From CAYNWK01 sp964400875 (GTDB lineage: Bacteria > Chloroflexota > Anaerolineae > Anaerolineales > UBA4823): a stretch of 40,140 bases of DNA. A program made the translations under genes and the position numbers. Where the stretch lies: positions 1 to 40,140 of the forward strand of contig CAYNWK010000022.1 in the NCBI GenBank assembly GCA_964400875.1, given 5' to 3'. Numbering within the stretch: position 1 is the stretch's first letter; every line of letters begins with the position of its first letter. Of this stretch, positions 6,398-14,637 are shown in pieces. The notes under the pieces are model-generated. The model was given only the letters and a program-made list of their open reading frames with translations. It did no database searches and had not been told where the DNA came from.

Positions 6398-6431
6398 TCT
6401 TAATCTATCACAGAAAGTGAGAGAGTGGCGT

Positions 6432-7364
6432 TCAATAATTCAAGATCAGCAGCTCGGTGACCGGCCCGCGGCCCGCGGCGTCGCGGTTGATGTTGCGGCT
6501 GGCGGTGACCCGTTCGAGGTGAAAACCGCGATAGGCCTCTTCGAAGAAATCATCCTCGGGGTCGACGTTGTGGGGGTCGGCGTTGCTCAGCATCAGGCAT
6601 GCGCCGGCCCGGTGTAGCCGGCGGTAGAACTTCGCCAGGCGCAGCTGCTCCCGGTCATCGAAGACGTGGGTGGAGTAGGTGGTGAAGCTGGCTGTCTGGG
6701 TCAGCGGGCGGTAAGGAGGGTCGAAGTATACGAAGGTCTCGTCGTCGACGCGCTCACCCACCTCATCGTAGTCGCCGAAGCGCAAGCTCACCCCTTGGAG
6801 GGCGCGAGACACGGCGCGCAGGTTCTCGGCATCGCAGATCTTCGGCCGCTTGTAGCGCCCGAAGGGTACGTTGAACTCCCCCTTCGAATTGACCCGGAAC
6901 AAACCATTGTAGCAGGTGCGGTTGAGAAAGATCAGCTGGGCTGCCCGCTCGATCCAGGCCGGCTGGTAAGCCTCGAAATCGATGGCGCCCAGCGCAGCGT
7001 TGAAGCGCTCGCGCGTGCGATAGTAGCGCGCTTTGCGGGCGGCGTGCTCCAGGGGCAGGTATTCACCCTGCAGCTCCGCCAGTCGTTCGATCAAGGGCTC
7101 GACCCGGCGCTGGATGGTCCGGTAGGCCAGGATCAGCTCCCGGTTGACGTCAGAAAGCAGGTACTCCGCCAGCGGATAGGTTCGAACAACGTAAAAGAAG
7201 ACCGCGCCGCTGCCCACGAAAGGCTCGACGTAGCGCCGCAGATCGCCGCGTTTCAAAGCCTCCGGCAGGTGAGCGTCGATCTGGGCGAGCAGCTGGCGCT
7301 TGCCCCCGGCCCATTTAAGGAACGGCCTGGCAGGAGGATAAGTCAGTGGATCAGGCATGCCCAT
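6432..7364 (-). CDS. dam: Dam-type DNA adenine N6-methyltransferase
   Basis: 310 residues of the alpha-class (D12) family. The SAM-binding motif FLKWAGGK is at 15-22, YVEPFVGSGAVFF at 45-57, the family signature NRTCYNGLFRVNSKGEFNVPFG at about 149-169 (target recognition region), and the catalytic DPPY at 215-218. Family members methylate adenine in GATC or related sites. No restriction endonuclease is adjacent, so it looks like an orphan epigenetic or repair-strand-marking enzyme. ATG 7364 overlaps the end of the upstream glycosyltransferase gene by 14 nt; ATG 7358 is better spaced from AAGG. The two genes are therefore translationally coupled. Recognition site is not provable from sequence. 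Confidence 0.88.
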   Translation of the reverse strand: MGMPDPLTYPPARPFLKWAGGKRQLLAQIDAHLPEALKRGDLRRYVEPFVGSGAVFFYVVRTYPLAEYLLSDVNRELILAYRTIQRRVEPLIERLAELQGEYLPLEHAARKARYYRTRERFNAALGAIDFEAYQPAWIERAAQLIFLNRTCYNGLFRVNSKGEFNVPFGRYKRPKICDAENLRAVSRALQGVSLRFGDYDEVGERVDDETFVYFDPPYRPLTQTASFTTYSTHVFDDREQLRLAKFYRRLHRAGACLMLSNADPHNVDPEDDFFEEAYRGFHLERVTASRNINRDAAGRGPVTELLILNY

Positions 7365-8574
7365 AACCTTCGATCAGCCCGACGGCCCTGGAAACACCGT
7401 CTTCTGCGGCGAGCAGGCGGCCTAACCCGGCGGCGCGCAGTCGCATACCCTCGTCGGCAGCCGCGCCGCTGATAGCAACCGCCAGTCGATCGACGGTAAG
7501 ACGCTTGAATGGCAGCGGTCTGGGTCCCACGCCCAGGGCAGCGACCCGATCGCCCCAAAAAAACTGGTCGAACAGTATGGGCGTCACCAGGGAGGGGACG
7601 CCGGCGCGCAGCGCGAGAGCCGTCGTGCCCGAACCGCCGTGATGGACCACCAGCGCCATGTGCGGGAACAGCCAGTCATAAGGCGCATACTCGAGCTTGT
7701 AGGCGTACTCGGGCAAGTCACCCTCGCCAAGCCCGCCCCAGCCGGCGTGCAGCACGCCGCGCATCCCGGCGCGCGCCAGGGCAGCCAGGATGATCTGCGT
7801 CGCGCCGGCCGGATCCGGCAGGGGCATGCTGCCGAAGCCGATGAAAACCGGCGGTGTTCCAGAAGCAAGGAATTCCACCAGGTCCGGTGGAGGCTTCCAG
7901 TTTTCCTCTTTCGGGTACCAGTATCCGGTGAGGTGGATGTGCTCTCCCCAGTCCGGCGGCCGCGGCACTACGTGGCGGCTGAAACCATTCAACACCGGGA
8001 AGCGGTGGGCGCCCAGCTGGTCGAAATAACCCCGGACCGGGCTGGGCGGCAGACCGAGCGTCCGCCGGCGCCAGCGGTTAACCGTTGGGCGGAACAACTG
8101 CCAGCCGAGCTGCCAGGAAAGCGTATAGGTCAGCCGGTTGTAGCCCGGCAAAGGCAGCTTCGGCATGCCCATCATGGCGAAGTCGCGTGTCGGCCACAGC
8201 GGTATGACCGCCGCTATCAGCATAGGCAACTCGTAGCGTTCGGCCAGATCGTAGCCGAAAAGGGCCATGGGCAGCTGGTTGACAATCAGGTCGGTGTCCC
8301 CCAAAATCGGCGCCGACAGATCCTGGGCGTAGCTCTCCGCCAGCGCGCCGAACGAGCGGACCGTGCGCAGCATCTGACCGCCGCCCTGAGCAACCAGGGA
8401 CCTGGGGTCGCCGCGCAGCGGGAAGATTTCCAAGCCGTGGGCGGTTGCCAAGGGGGCAAAGCTCGCAAAGGTCGCCAGCCGGACGCGGTGCCCCGCCGCG
8501 ACCAGCCCCCGCCCCAGGACGGCGTAAGGCAGGATGTCTCCGTGCGAACCGAGGGCCAGGATGGTGATATGCAT
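7351..8574 (-). CDS. GT1-family (UGT/MGT-like) glycosyltransferase
   Basis: 407 residues with a GT-B layout. The N-terminal acceptor domain begins MHITILALGSHGDILPYAVLG, as in sterol/macrolide glycosyltransferases. The C-terminal donor domain carries HHGGSGTTALALRAGVPSL (311-329), the nucleotide-sugar-binding signature, then FDQFFWGDRVAALGVG. It transfers a sugar, probably from a UDP- or dTDP-sugar, to a lipid or small hydrophobic acceptor. The acceptor is unknown; glycolipid synthesis or inactivation of a foreign compound are both possible. It starts at ATG 8574 with no clear ribosome-binding site and overlaps the Dam gene downstream. Confidence 0.85.
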   Translation of the reverse strand: MHITILALGSHGDILPYAVLGRGLVAAGHRVRLATFASFAPLATAHGLEIFPLRGDPRSLVAQGGGQMLRTVRSFGALAESYAQDLSAPILGDTDLIVNQLPMALFGYDLAERYELPMLIAAVIPLWPTRDFAMMGMPKLPLPGYNRLTYTLSWQLGWQLFRPTVNRWRRRTLGLPPSPVRGYFDQLGAHRFPVLNGFSRHVVPRPPDWGEHIHLTGYWYPKEENWKPPPDLVEFLASGTPPVFIGFGSMPLPDPAGATQIILAALARAGMRGVLHAGWGGLGEGDLPEYAYKLEYAPYDWLFPHMALVVHHGGSGTTALALRAGVPSLVTPILFDQFFWGDRVAALGVGPRPLPFKRLTVDRLAVAISGAAADEGMRLRAAGLGRLLAAEDGVSRAVGLIEGYGHA

Positions 8575-8635
8575 CAGGCGTGCAGCTGCTCGAGCAGCGC
8601 CAGCTGCAAGGTGGGTTCGATCCAGTCAGAAATGG

Positions 8636-9076
8636 CTAAAGCCTCCGCATCTCCTTGACGGCGAAGATTTGCTCCCGCTCATCCTGTAGATAGGTGAGCT
8701 CGAAGCGCCAACCCTGTCCTTCAGCATCCCAGATAAAACGGTTGGTGAAAGGCCCTTCGTCGTAATCGAAGAGGAAAGCGATAGTATCCCCTTCCAACTG
8801 GCCCACCCCCGCAATGCAGCGGTCAGGTACGCCGGAGGTATCCAGTAAATGCATGATGTAGCGGTCGCTCGGCTTGTTATAGCCGATGAAGTAGACAGCT
8901 TCGTAAGGCAGCTGGCCGTCTGGAGCCAGCAGGGTGGACTTGAAGCGCATCTCCAGATACAACCCACTCAAAGCCCAGCGGCATTCGACGGTCTGGCGCA
9001 GGGGCGTGGCGCCCATCTGGCCGGACAGATCCCAAGAACCGACCAAATTAGTTAAGAACTCTTTGTCTTCAGCCAC
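8636..9076 (-). CDS. DUF1579-like lipocalin-type protein
   Basis: 146 residues, GTG start at 9076 with GGGAG 7 nt upstream. The sequence FLTNLVGSWDLSGQM, then LYLEMRFKS, YEAVYFIGYNKPSDRYIMHLLD and FLFDYDEGPFTNRFIWD matches the beta-barrel pattern of DUF1579-type proteins (G-x-W start, alternating strands). Function is unknown; a ligand-binding barrel is likely. The start lies 12 nt after the NTF2-like gene, so the two are probably one operon. Confidence 0.7.
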   Translation of the reverse strand: MAEDKEFLTNLVGSWDLSGQMGATPLRQTVECRWALSGLYLEMRFKSTLLAPDGQLPYEAVYFIGYNKPSDRYIMHLLDTSGVPDRCIAGVGQLEGDTIAFLFDYDEGPFTNRFIWDAEGQGWRFELTYLQDEREQIFAVKEMRRL

Positions 9077-9088
9077 GTGGTTACTCCC

Positions 9089-9436
9089 TCACTTTAAAGC
9101 CTTGCCGAAGCGCGCCAGGAAGCCTTGCAACCGCTGGCGTTCGCCGGGCAGGTCTTCGTGTTCGATCTGGACGATATGCCCGTCCGCGCCAAACGTCAGG
9201 CGCTGGCGCGCGTGGTGTATGTGAGTTTCCCCGGCAAGTGTCAGGATGTCCTCATAACCCACCCTGACCGTGTTTCCATCTATGGAGAGCACCTGGCTGG
9301 CGTAGGCAACGCCGTCAAAGAGCGCTTGCGCCGCCCGGCTGGCCTGCTGATAGCTCTCCAGGACGGCGTCCGGGCCGTGGAGGGTCTCTCCCCGCACGTG
9401 GTAGCGGCAATCCGGAGCCAGGTAACGGCGGGCCGC
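9089..9436 (-). CDS. NTF2/SnoaL-like domain protein, 5' end lost in a gap
   Basis: About 115 residues survive, from AARRYLAPDCRYHVRGETLHGPDAVLESYQQAS to the stop at 9089. The pattern (helix, then RYHVRGETLHGPDAVLESYQ, then long strands such as VRVGYEDILTLAGETHIHHARQRLTFGADGHIVQIEHEDL) is that of a SnoaL/NTF2-like alpha+beta barrel. These act as small-molecule isomerases or hydrolases, or as binding modules. Its N-terminus lies inside the 100-N gap. Reading through the N's fuses it to the M23 peptidase, which is almost certainly an artefact. Confidence 0.6.
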   Translation of the reverse strand, partial: AARRYLAPDCRYHVRGETLHGPDAVLESYQQASRAAQALFDGVAYASQVLSIDGNTVRVGYEDILTLAGETHIHHARQRLTFGADGHIVQIEHEDLPGERQRLQGFLARFGKALK

Positions 9437-9536
9437 NNNNNNNNNNNNNNNNNNNNNNNNNNNNNNNNNNNNNNNNNNNNNNNNNNNNNNNNNNNNNNNN
9501 NNNNNNNNNNNNNNNNNNNNNNNNNNNNNNNNNNNN
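9437..9536. other. assembly gap (100 N)
   Basis: Exactly 100 N, the usual placeholder for a scaffold gap of unknown size. It hides the C-terminus of the M23 peptidase gene and the start of the NTF2-like gene. Confidence 1.
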
Positions 9537-10387
9537 CCCAAGACCGTCATCCCCAGGGTCACCAGGCTCAACACGAGATCGCCGAAACCAACCCGGGGAG
9601 TGATGGTTTCTTCGTCAATCTCGAGTTCCTCCTCCGGAGCGGCTGAGCGCAGCTGCTGACCTTTGTGAGCATAGCCTGCCGCGACCGTTTCGGTAGCCAA
9701 GCCGGAACCGCTGCGTACGAACCCGCCAAAGCGGACCGGCAGCCCGACCGCCAGGTGGAAGTCCGGGTGATCCTGCAGCTGGAAGTGCAGGTGGGGCTCG
9801 GTGGAATGCCCGGAGTTGCCGCAGCGGGCGATCGCCTGGCCGCAGCTGACCTCGTCGCCGGCCTTGACCAGGCAGCTGCCCTCTTTGAGGTGCGCCAGCA
9901 GGCTGTACTTACGCTCGGCGTGGCGGATCACCACGTAATTGCCGCGTAGGTCCCGCGTGCTCCAGTCGATCCAGCCCGATCCCGGGTTGGCGTGGTCGGC
10001 GATGTTCGTCCGCACCTCGACGACGGTTCCGTCAGCAGGCGCAAGCACCGATTGATTGAAGGCCCGGTAATCGGCTAACTTTCTTCCTTCTCCTATGTGA
10101 GTCACACCGTCCGGCCCGGCGATCAAGAAATCGTACGCATAGCGCTGGGCGATCAACCCCCAGGAATGGGACTCGCGCGGCTCGACGCCGCCGTTGATCG
10201 CTTTCCACTGACCTTCAAAGGGCAAAGCAAGCACCAAATCCTCCTCCGTGAAGCGCTCCGAACGGAGCAGCCAGCGAAATAGAGCAGCGACCTGCCCGGC
10301 GACCTGGTAGATGGACTGGCGCAGGCCGAAAGGGTTGGCGACCGACCAGATAAAAGCTGAGAGAAAGTATTTGAGGTAGGCGAACAA
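9537..10387 (-). CDS. M23-family (LytM) metallopeptidase, 3' end lost in a gap
   Basis: The N-terminus has a hydrophobic segment, LFAYLKYFLSAFIWSVANPFG. A long region with YAYDFLIAGPDGVTHIG and SVLAPADGTVVEVRTNIADH leads into the M23 core: GNYVVIRHAERKYSLLAHLKEGS, GDEVSCGQAIARCGNSGHSTEPHLHFQLQD. The H-x-H of PHLHF and the HAER/AHL region supply zinc ligands and active-site histidines. It probably cleaves peptidoglycan cross-links or is a surface/periplasmic relative. TTG 10387 is proposed as start because the upstream gene ends at 10411. The open frame continues upstream to 10477, so the start is uncertain. A C-terminal hydrophobic segment (LVLSLVTLGMTVL) enters the gap. Confidence 0.75.
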
Positions 10388-10410
10388 GGTAAGGCGCCCC
10401 GGCGGGTGGA

Positions 10411-10599
10411 CTACCGGCTCCGGTTGGCGATGATGACGCCAAACAGCAAGCCGACGGCTATGCCGATCGCCAGCCAAGTCGCCAGGTTATCCGTGGCTGC
10501 TCCCAGGGCTGCTCCGACTCCGTCGCCGAGCGCGAGGCCCAGCCCGACGGGCGGCAGCAGGCGGTTGCCCGGTCGTTTTTCGGGTGGTTCGTAGGACAT
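10411..10599 (-). CDS. small glycine-rich membrane protein
   Basis: 62 residues from ATG 10599, with AGGAGA 7-8 nt upstream. After a polar N-terminus come LGLALGDGVGAALGAA and WLAIGIAVGLLFGVIIA, small-residue (glycine-zipper-like) helices that pack tightly in membranes. Short proteins of this pattern occur widely next to transporters, but their function is unknown. It lies 17 nt after the DsbA-NhaA gene, so it is probably the last but one gene of that operon. Confidence 0.65.
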   Translation of the reverse strand: MSYEPPEKRPGNRLLPPVGLGLALGDGVGAALGAATDNLATWLAIGIAVGLLFGVIIANRSR

Positions 10600-10616
10600 A
10601 AAAAAGTTCTCCTAAA

Positions 10617-12485
10617 CTAATCCGCGGTGGAAGCCGGCGCCGGCTCCAATCGAGTGGTTTCGGAGGGGGCCGGGCTGAGGATGCTCAAAGCGACAACGCC
10701 CAGCACACCGGCCAGGATGGAGGCCACCAGAATGGCGAGCTTGGCGGAAGCCAGGATCTCCGGGTCGGTGAAGGCGGCGTTGGCGATGAACAGCGAGAGG
10801 GTGAAACCGATCCCGGCCAAAAAGCTGGCGCCTGCCAGCTGCTTGAAATGCAGGTCGCCGGGCATCTCTGCGATCCCGGCGCGGATGGCGATCCACGAGA
10901 GCAGGGTGATGCCCAATGGCTTGCCTACGACCAGGCCGGCGATGATCCCCAGGCTGACCGGGCTGAGCAAACCCTGGAACGCGTCAGTGTTGATCGCCAC
11001 GCCGGCGTTGGCCAACGCAAAGATGGGCAGGATCAGGTACGTAGACCAGGGGGTCAGCTCCCTTTCCAGGCGCTGGGCGGGCGACTGCAGGCGTTCCAGG
11101 ATGGTTTCCAGCTTTTGCACGATGGCCGGCTGCCGCAGATATTCTTCTTCGGCAGCGTATTCGAACTCCTCGACGACGGTTTTCACCTGCGCCAGCAAGG
11201 GGCGCGTGTTGGGTGGGCGCCGGGTCGGGATGGTCATGGCCAGCAGCACTCCGGCCAAAGTTGGGTGCACGCCGGAACGCAGGAAGGCCAGCCACAGGCC
11301 GATCCCCAGCAGGGCGTAAGGAATGGGATGGTAAACTCTCGCCCAGTTCAACCCGCCAAGCGCGACCAGGAACAAGGCTGCCACACCCAAAGCAAGCCAG
11401 GAGATCTCCGCGGAGTAGAAGATTCCGATCACCAGGATCCCGCCAATATCGTCGGCGATGGCCATCGCGGTGAAGAAGACTTTAAGCGACAGAGGCGCGC
11501 GCCCGCCCAAAAGGGTCAGAATGCCCAGGGTGAAAGCGATATCGGTCGCCATGGGGACCCCCCAGCCGTGGCTCGTCTGGCTGTTCCCCAGGTTGAAGAG
11601 GGCGTAAAACAAAGCCGGCGCCAGCATGCCGCCGACGGCGCCCATGATCGGCAGGGCGGCTTTACGCGGGCTGGCCAGCTCGCCGCTGCGCACCTCGCGC
11701 TTAATCTCCAGACCAACGACGAAGAAAAAGATCACCATCAACCCGTCGTTGACCCATTCCAGCAAGTGCTCCTCCAGGTGCATAGAACCCAGGAAGACGC
11801 CGAGCTCGGTCTCCCACAAGTGCAGGTAGCTCTGCGCCATGGGTGAGTTGGCCCAAAACAGGGCGATAATCGTGGCGATTAACAACACGATACCGCCCGA
11901 GGCGGACAGGCGGGTGAACTCCTGGGCCAGCAGGCTGATCTGCACGCCGAGGGGTTTTTCGCTCGCTTCAATCAGCGATTCGAGATCCCAGGCGCCATCG
12001 TAGCGGACGCCATTGATGTAAAAGGTCGGGGTGCCGTTTACCCCGCTGCGGACGCCGCTCCTAAAGTCCTCGCGCACCCGCCCCTCGTAGGTGTGTTCCT
12101 CCAGCTCGCGCCGGAAGCGATCCAGGTCCAGGCCGATCGCGGCGGCATGCCGGAGCAGGTCGTCAAAGCCGAGCTCGTCCTGGTGGGTGAAGAGCTGGTG
12201 ATTCATCTCCCAAAATTTCCCCTGCGCGGCCGCGGCCTCGGCGGCTTCCGCAGCCAATGCAGCATGAGGGTGCTGGCTGCTGATGGGAAAGTGACGATAA
12301 ACGATGGCCAGGCGGTCGCCCATGCGTTCTTTCAATTCCTGCAAGATGGGGTGGACTTCCTGGCAGTAAGGGCATTCATAATCGCCGTATTCGACCAGCA
12401 CGACCGGTGCGTCGAGCGAGCCTTTGAGATGGTCACGTTCGCCGATCGGCAGCGTCAATTTGGGGGCGCTGTCTTTTTCCATCAT
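10617..12485 (-). CDS. nhaA: DsbA-like thioredoxin domain fused to NhaA Na+/H+ antiporter
   Basis: 622 residues. Residues 15-180 form a DsbA-type thioredoxin fold with the redox motif CPYC (Cys38, Cys41) and cis-Pro loop GTPTFYING (151-159). Residues 183-605 form NhaA, with GLEIKREVRSGEL (258-270), the ion-binding Asp315 (MATDIAFTLG) and Asp345-Asp346 (AIADDIGG), the counterparts of E. coli D133, D163 and D164. The antiporter exports Na+ in exchange for H+ and controls internal pH. The thioredoxin domain lacks a signal peptide, so it likely faces the cytoplasm and may make transport redox-responsive. ATG 12482 is better spaced from AAGGAG than ATG 12485. It lies downstream of a peroxiredoxin gene. 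Confidence 0.92.
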   Translation of the reverse strand: MMEKDSAPKLTLPIGERDHLKGSLDAPVVLVEYGDYECPYCQEVHPILQELKERMGDRLAIVYRHFPISSQHPHAALAAEAAEAAAAQGKFWEMNHQLFTHQDELGFDDLLRHAAAIGLDLDRFRRELEEHTYEGRVREDFRSGVRSGVNGTPTFYINGVRYDGAWDLESLIEASEKPLGVQISLLAQEFTRLSASGGIVLLIATIIALFWANSPMAQSYLHLWETELGVFLGSMHLEEHLLEWVNDGLMVIFFFVVGLEIKREVRSGELASPRKAALPIMGAVGGMLAPALFYALFNLGNSQTSHGWGVPMATDIAFTLGILTLLGGRAPLSLKVFFTAMAIADDIGGILVIGIFYSAEISWLALGVAALFLVALGGLNWARVYHPIPYALLGIGLWLAFLRSGVHPTLAGVLLAMTIPTRRPPNTRPLLAQVKTVVEEFEYAAEEEYLRQPAIVQKLETILERLQSPAQRLERELTPWSTYLILPIFALANAGVAINTDAFQGLLSPVSLGIIAGLVVGKPLGITLLSWIAIRAGIAEMPGDLHFKQLAGASFLAGIGFTLSLFIANAAFTDPEILASAKLAILVASILAGVLGVVALSILSPAPSETTRLEPAPASTAD

Positions 12486-12504
12486 TTCTCCTTCATGGTG
12501 AGAT

Positions 12505-12984
12505 TTAATCCGCCAAACCTTCCAGGGCCCGGAGGATGCCGTCGGCCCCCGGATTGACCCCGCGCGGCGAGAGGTAGCTCCAGGCGATCACCCCGTCCCA
12601 GTCGATGACGAACAGGGCGCGTTCGCAAGTCTGGCGTTCTTCGTCGAAGACTCCGTAACGCCGGGCGACCTCACCCAGCGGGTCTGAATCGGCCAGCAGG
12701 GGAAAAGCCAGGTTGAGCTCAGCCGCATAAGCAAGGTGGGACTCGAGATCGTCCACGGAAATACCCAGCAGCTGGGCGTCATATTCCTCGAACATGAACA
12801 GCACCTCGTTATACAGGCTCAGCTGGCTGCCGCACACCCGTGTGAAATCGCCCGGATAGAAGGCCAGGATGACCCGCCTGCCAGCCAGATCACCCAGCTG
12901 GATCGAACCGTCGGTGGTGCTGGGGAGCTTGAAAGCGGGCGCTTCGCGTCCCGCGGGTAGGGGTGATTCAGGGTAAGCGTTCAT
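12505..12984 (-). CDS. peroxiredoxin (AhpC/TSA type)
   Basis: 159 residues from ATG 12984. The active-site segment FYPGDFTRVCGSQL carries the P-x3-T-x2-C motif with peroxidatic Cys51. The usual Cys-Pro or Cys-Thr pair after the cysteine is changed to Cys-Gly. A second cysteine, Cys120 in RQTCERALFVID, is the likely resolving residue, and Arg122 fits the conserved catalytic Arg. It reduces H2O2 or organic peroxides using a thiol donor. It starts one base after the DUF2834 stop and ends 19 nt before the DsbA-NhaA gene. This places a peroxide scavenger directly beside a thioredoxin-fold antiporter. Confidence 0.88.
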   Translation of the reverse strand: MNAYPESPLPAGREAPAFKLPSTTDGSIQLGDLAGRRVILAFYPGDFTRVCGSQLSLYNEVLFMFEEYDAQLLGISVDDLESHLAYAAELNLAFPLLADSDPLGEVARRYGVFDEERQTCERALFVIDWDGVIAWSYLSPRGVNPGADGILRALEGLAD

Positions 12985-12985
12985 G

Positions 12986-13291
12986 CTAAATTTTATCCTC
13001 GCGGAAATAAAGAAACAGCGGCAGGCTGAAGGACAGGCCCACCAGCATGGTCGCCAGCAGGTAAACCCACCAGTTGCCCATGCCAAGCCGGCGTGCTTCA
13101 GCCCAGGAAAAGACCAGGAAGACCAGGGCGGAAACCAGCAGATCGGCGGCGAAGAGCTGTCCGATCTGGTTCGACAGGAAGCGCTCGAATAATACGCCCA
13201 GCTCCGGGCCGCTGCCAAGCAGGTAAGCGCCGATGACAGCATAGGCCAGGATGAAGCCGAGTACGGCAAGGATCAGGTAGATTCGTTTCAT
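12986..13291 (-). CDS. DUF2834-like membrane protein
   Basis: 101 residues from ATG 13291, chosen over TTG 13300 because GGAG lies 9 nt upstream. Three hydrophobic helices are visible: YLILAVLGFILAYAVIGAYL, LFAADLLVSALVFLVFSW and WVYLLATMLVGLSFSLPLFLY. The pattern fits the short, three-helix DUF2834 family of unknown function. It is the first gene of the presumed operon DUF2834, peroxiredoxin, DsbA-NhaA, small membrane protein. I see no strong promoter in 13292-13378. Confidence 0.65.
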   Translation of the reverse strand: MKRIYLILAVLGFILAYAVIGAYLLGSGPELGVLFERFLSNQIGQLFAADLLVSALVFLVFSWAEARRLGMGNWWVYLLATMLVGLSFSLPLFLYFREDKI

Positions 13292-13378
13292 GGTAGTCAA
13301 CTCCGCGATGAATGCTCCCGGCGCCCTGGCAGCTTGCTTGAGGGATGAGTTAAATCATCTAGAAAGATCCGGCGCCGC

Positions 13379-14158
13379 TTACCTCGGCCGCGGCTCAACC
13401 AGGTAGTGGGCTTCGTACGAGCCCGTCGGCGTGTAGCCCAACTTGAGCGCCAGTTTGGCCGATTCCGGGTTGGCCGCGTCCCAGTGAGGTTCGGCGCTCC
13501 GCTTCAGGCACCATAATAGCAAACGCGCCGAGAGCAGCGTGGCGATGCCCTGCCGGCGATGCTTCTCTTCGACGTAAACGCTGATCTCGATCCCGCGGCT
13601 GCACACCAGGGAGGAGAATGCCGCTCCGATGGCCTTGCCATTCTTCTTTAAGTAAAAACCTACGCCGCGGGCGATGAAATCCTGGGCCGAATCGAATTCG
13701 GAAAAATCGACGAAGTGCTCCTCACCCCACAATTCGGAGACGAAAGCCAGGTCCATGGGGTGAGCCTCGTCCTGGAAAGCCGAAGCGGCGACGATACGCT
13801 CCAGCTTCTTGGCGGAGAGATTCGCCGAGGAGAAGCTGTAGCGGTCGACGCCATTCAGCCGTCCGGCGAAGAGGCTCTTGGCGCCCTCAATCCATCCAGG
13901 CGCTGAGGGCATGAACAGCTCGTAGGGCTTGATCGTGCCCAGCATCGCCCAACCGCCAGGGGATAGATACTCCCCGGCGAAGTAGAAAAAAGGACCGGCA
14001 GCGATCTTGTAGGCGGTTGGGTCTTCCAGGTCGTCCACGTAAGCCCGGCCCATCTGCCCCTCAATGACGCAGTCGATGGAGAGGTCTACCCGAGGGACGT
14101 TTCGAAAGGCATGGGCCAGGTTAATGCGGTTGGCTTTGTTCAAGGATAACTCGATCAC
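13379..14158 (-). CDS. ZmaR-type GNAT acetyltransferase
   Basis: 259 residues. The C-terminal half is a GNAT fold: GIEISVYVEEKHRRQGIATLLSARL carries the acetyl-CoA loop (RRQGIA), followed by PHWDAANPESAKLALKLGY. The long N-terminal region with NVPRVDLSIDCVIEGQMGRAYVDD and PYELFMPSAPGW matches the two-domain family that includes the zwittermicin-resistance protein ZmaR. The substrate is not readable. GTG start at 14158 with AAGGAGG 8 nt upstream. The start overlaps the preceding membrane-protein stop by 4 nt (GTGA), so they are coupled. Confidence 0.8.
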   Translation of the reverse strand: MIELSLNKANRINLAHAFRNVPRVDLSIDCVIEGQMGRAYVDDLEDPTAYKIAAGPFFYFAGEYLSPGGWAMLGTIKPYELFMPSAPGWIEGAKSLFAGRLNGVDRYSFSSANLSAKKLERIVAASAFQDEAHPMDLAFVSELWGEEHFVDFSEFDSAQDFIARGVGFYLKKNGKAIGAAFSSLVCSRGIEISVYVEEKHRRQGIATLLSARLLLWCLKRSAEPHWDAANPESAKLALKLGYTPTGSYEAHYLVEPRPR

Positions 14159-14547
14159 GCCCGGTTCCTCCTTAACATTTGGCTGAACAGCTCAACCACG
14201 CTCAAGCCGACCACGAGCAGCGCTAAAATCCACAATGCGCCTACTCCAAGCGGAGATAAGTTTAGATCGCCAAAAGCCAACCAATAAATCAAAGCCAGGC
14301 CTCCACACAGGTTAATGCTGACAGCCCCACCCAGGCCTAAACCTACCACTGCGAGCGGCGGGCGATAACGTTCAATTAATAAGGCGATCCCGATCCCGAA
14401 AAGCACCGCGCCAAGGATGTTGGCGTAAAATGCGCTCTCTCCACCGGGGACCCCCAAGGCGTTCACAAGGGCAGATGGGAACAAAACCAAGAGCGCGCCC
14501 AGGGACAGGTTAATGAATCCATCGATGGTAAAAAGTATTTTCTCCAT
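14155..14547 (-). CDS. four-helix integral membrane protein
   Basis: 130 residues from ATG 14547. Hydrophobic segments: ILFTIDGFINLSLGALLVLF, FYANILGAVLFGIGIALLI, LAVVGLGLGGAVSINLCGGLALIYWLA and GVGALWILALLVVGLSVVELF, so four membrane helices with short loops. It resembles small DUF-type membrane proteins of four helices but I cannot name the family. It is coupled to the acetyltransferase by a 4-nt overlap. On the minus strand TATACT lies about 25 nt upstream as a possible -10 box. Confidence 0.6.
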   Translation of the reverse strand: MEKILFTIDGFINLSLGALLVLFPSALVNALGVPGGESAFYANILGAVLFGIGIALLIERYRPPLAVVGLGLGGAVSINLCGGLALIYWLAFGDLNLSPLGVGALWILALLVVGLSVVELFSQMLRRNRA

Positions 14548-14637
14548 GATTCGCTCAAAGCATCTTCATTTTAGTATAGCTGGACGGTGGTGGTTGCTCG
14601 GGCTGCGCCCGACCCAACACCCCCAATTTTTCTTAAT

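Noticed and set aside
9089..10477. Single 462-residue protein joining M23 and NTF2-like domains
   Set aside because: The frame crosses 100 N's of unknown true length, so the fusion is not supported.
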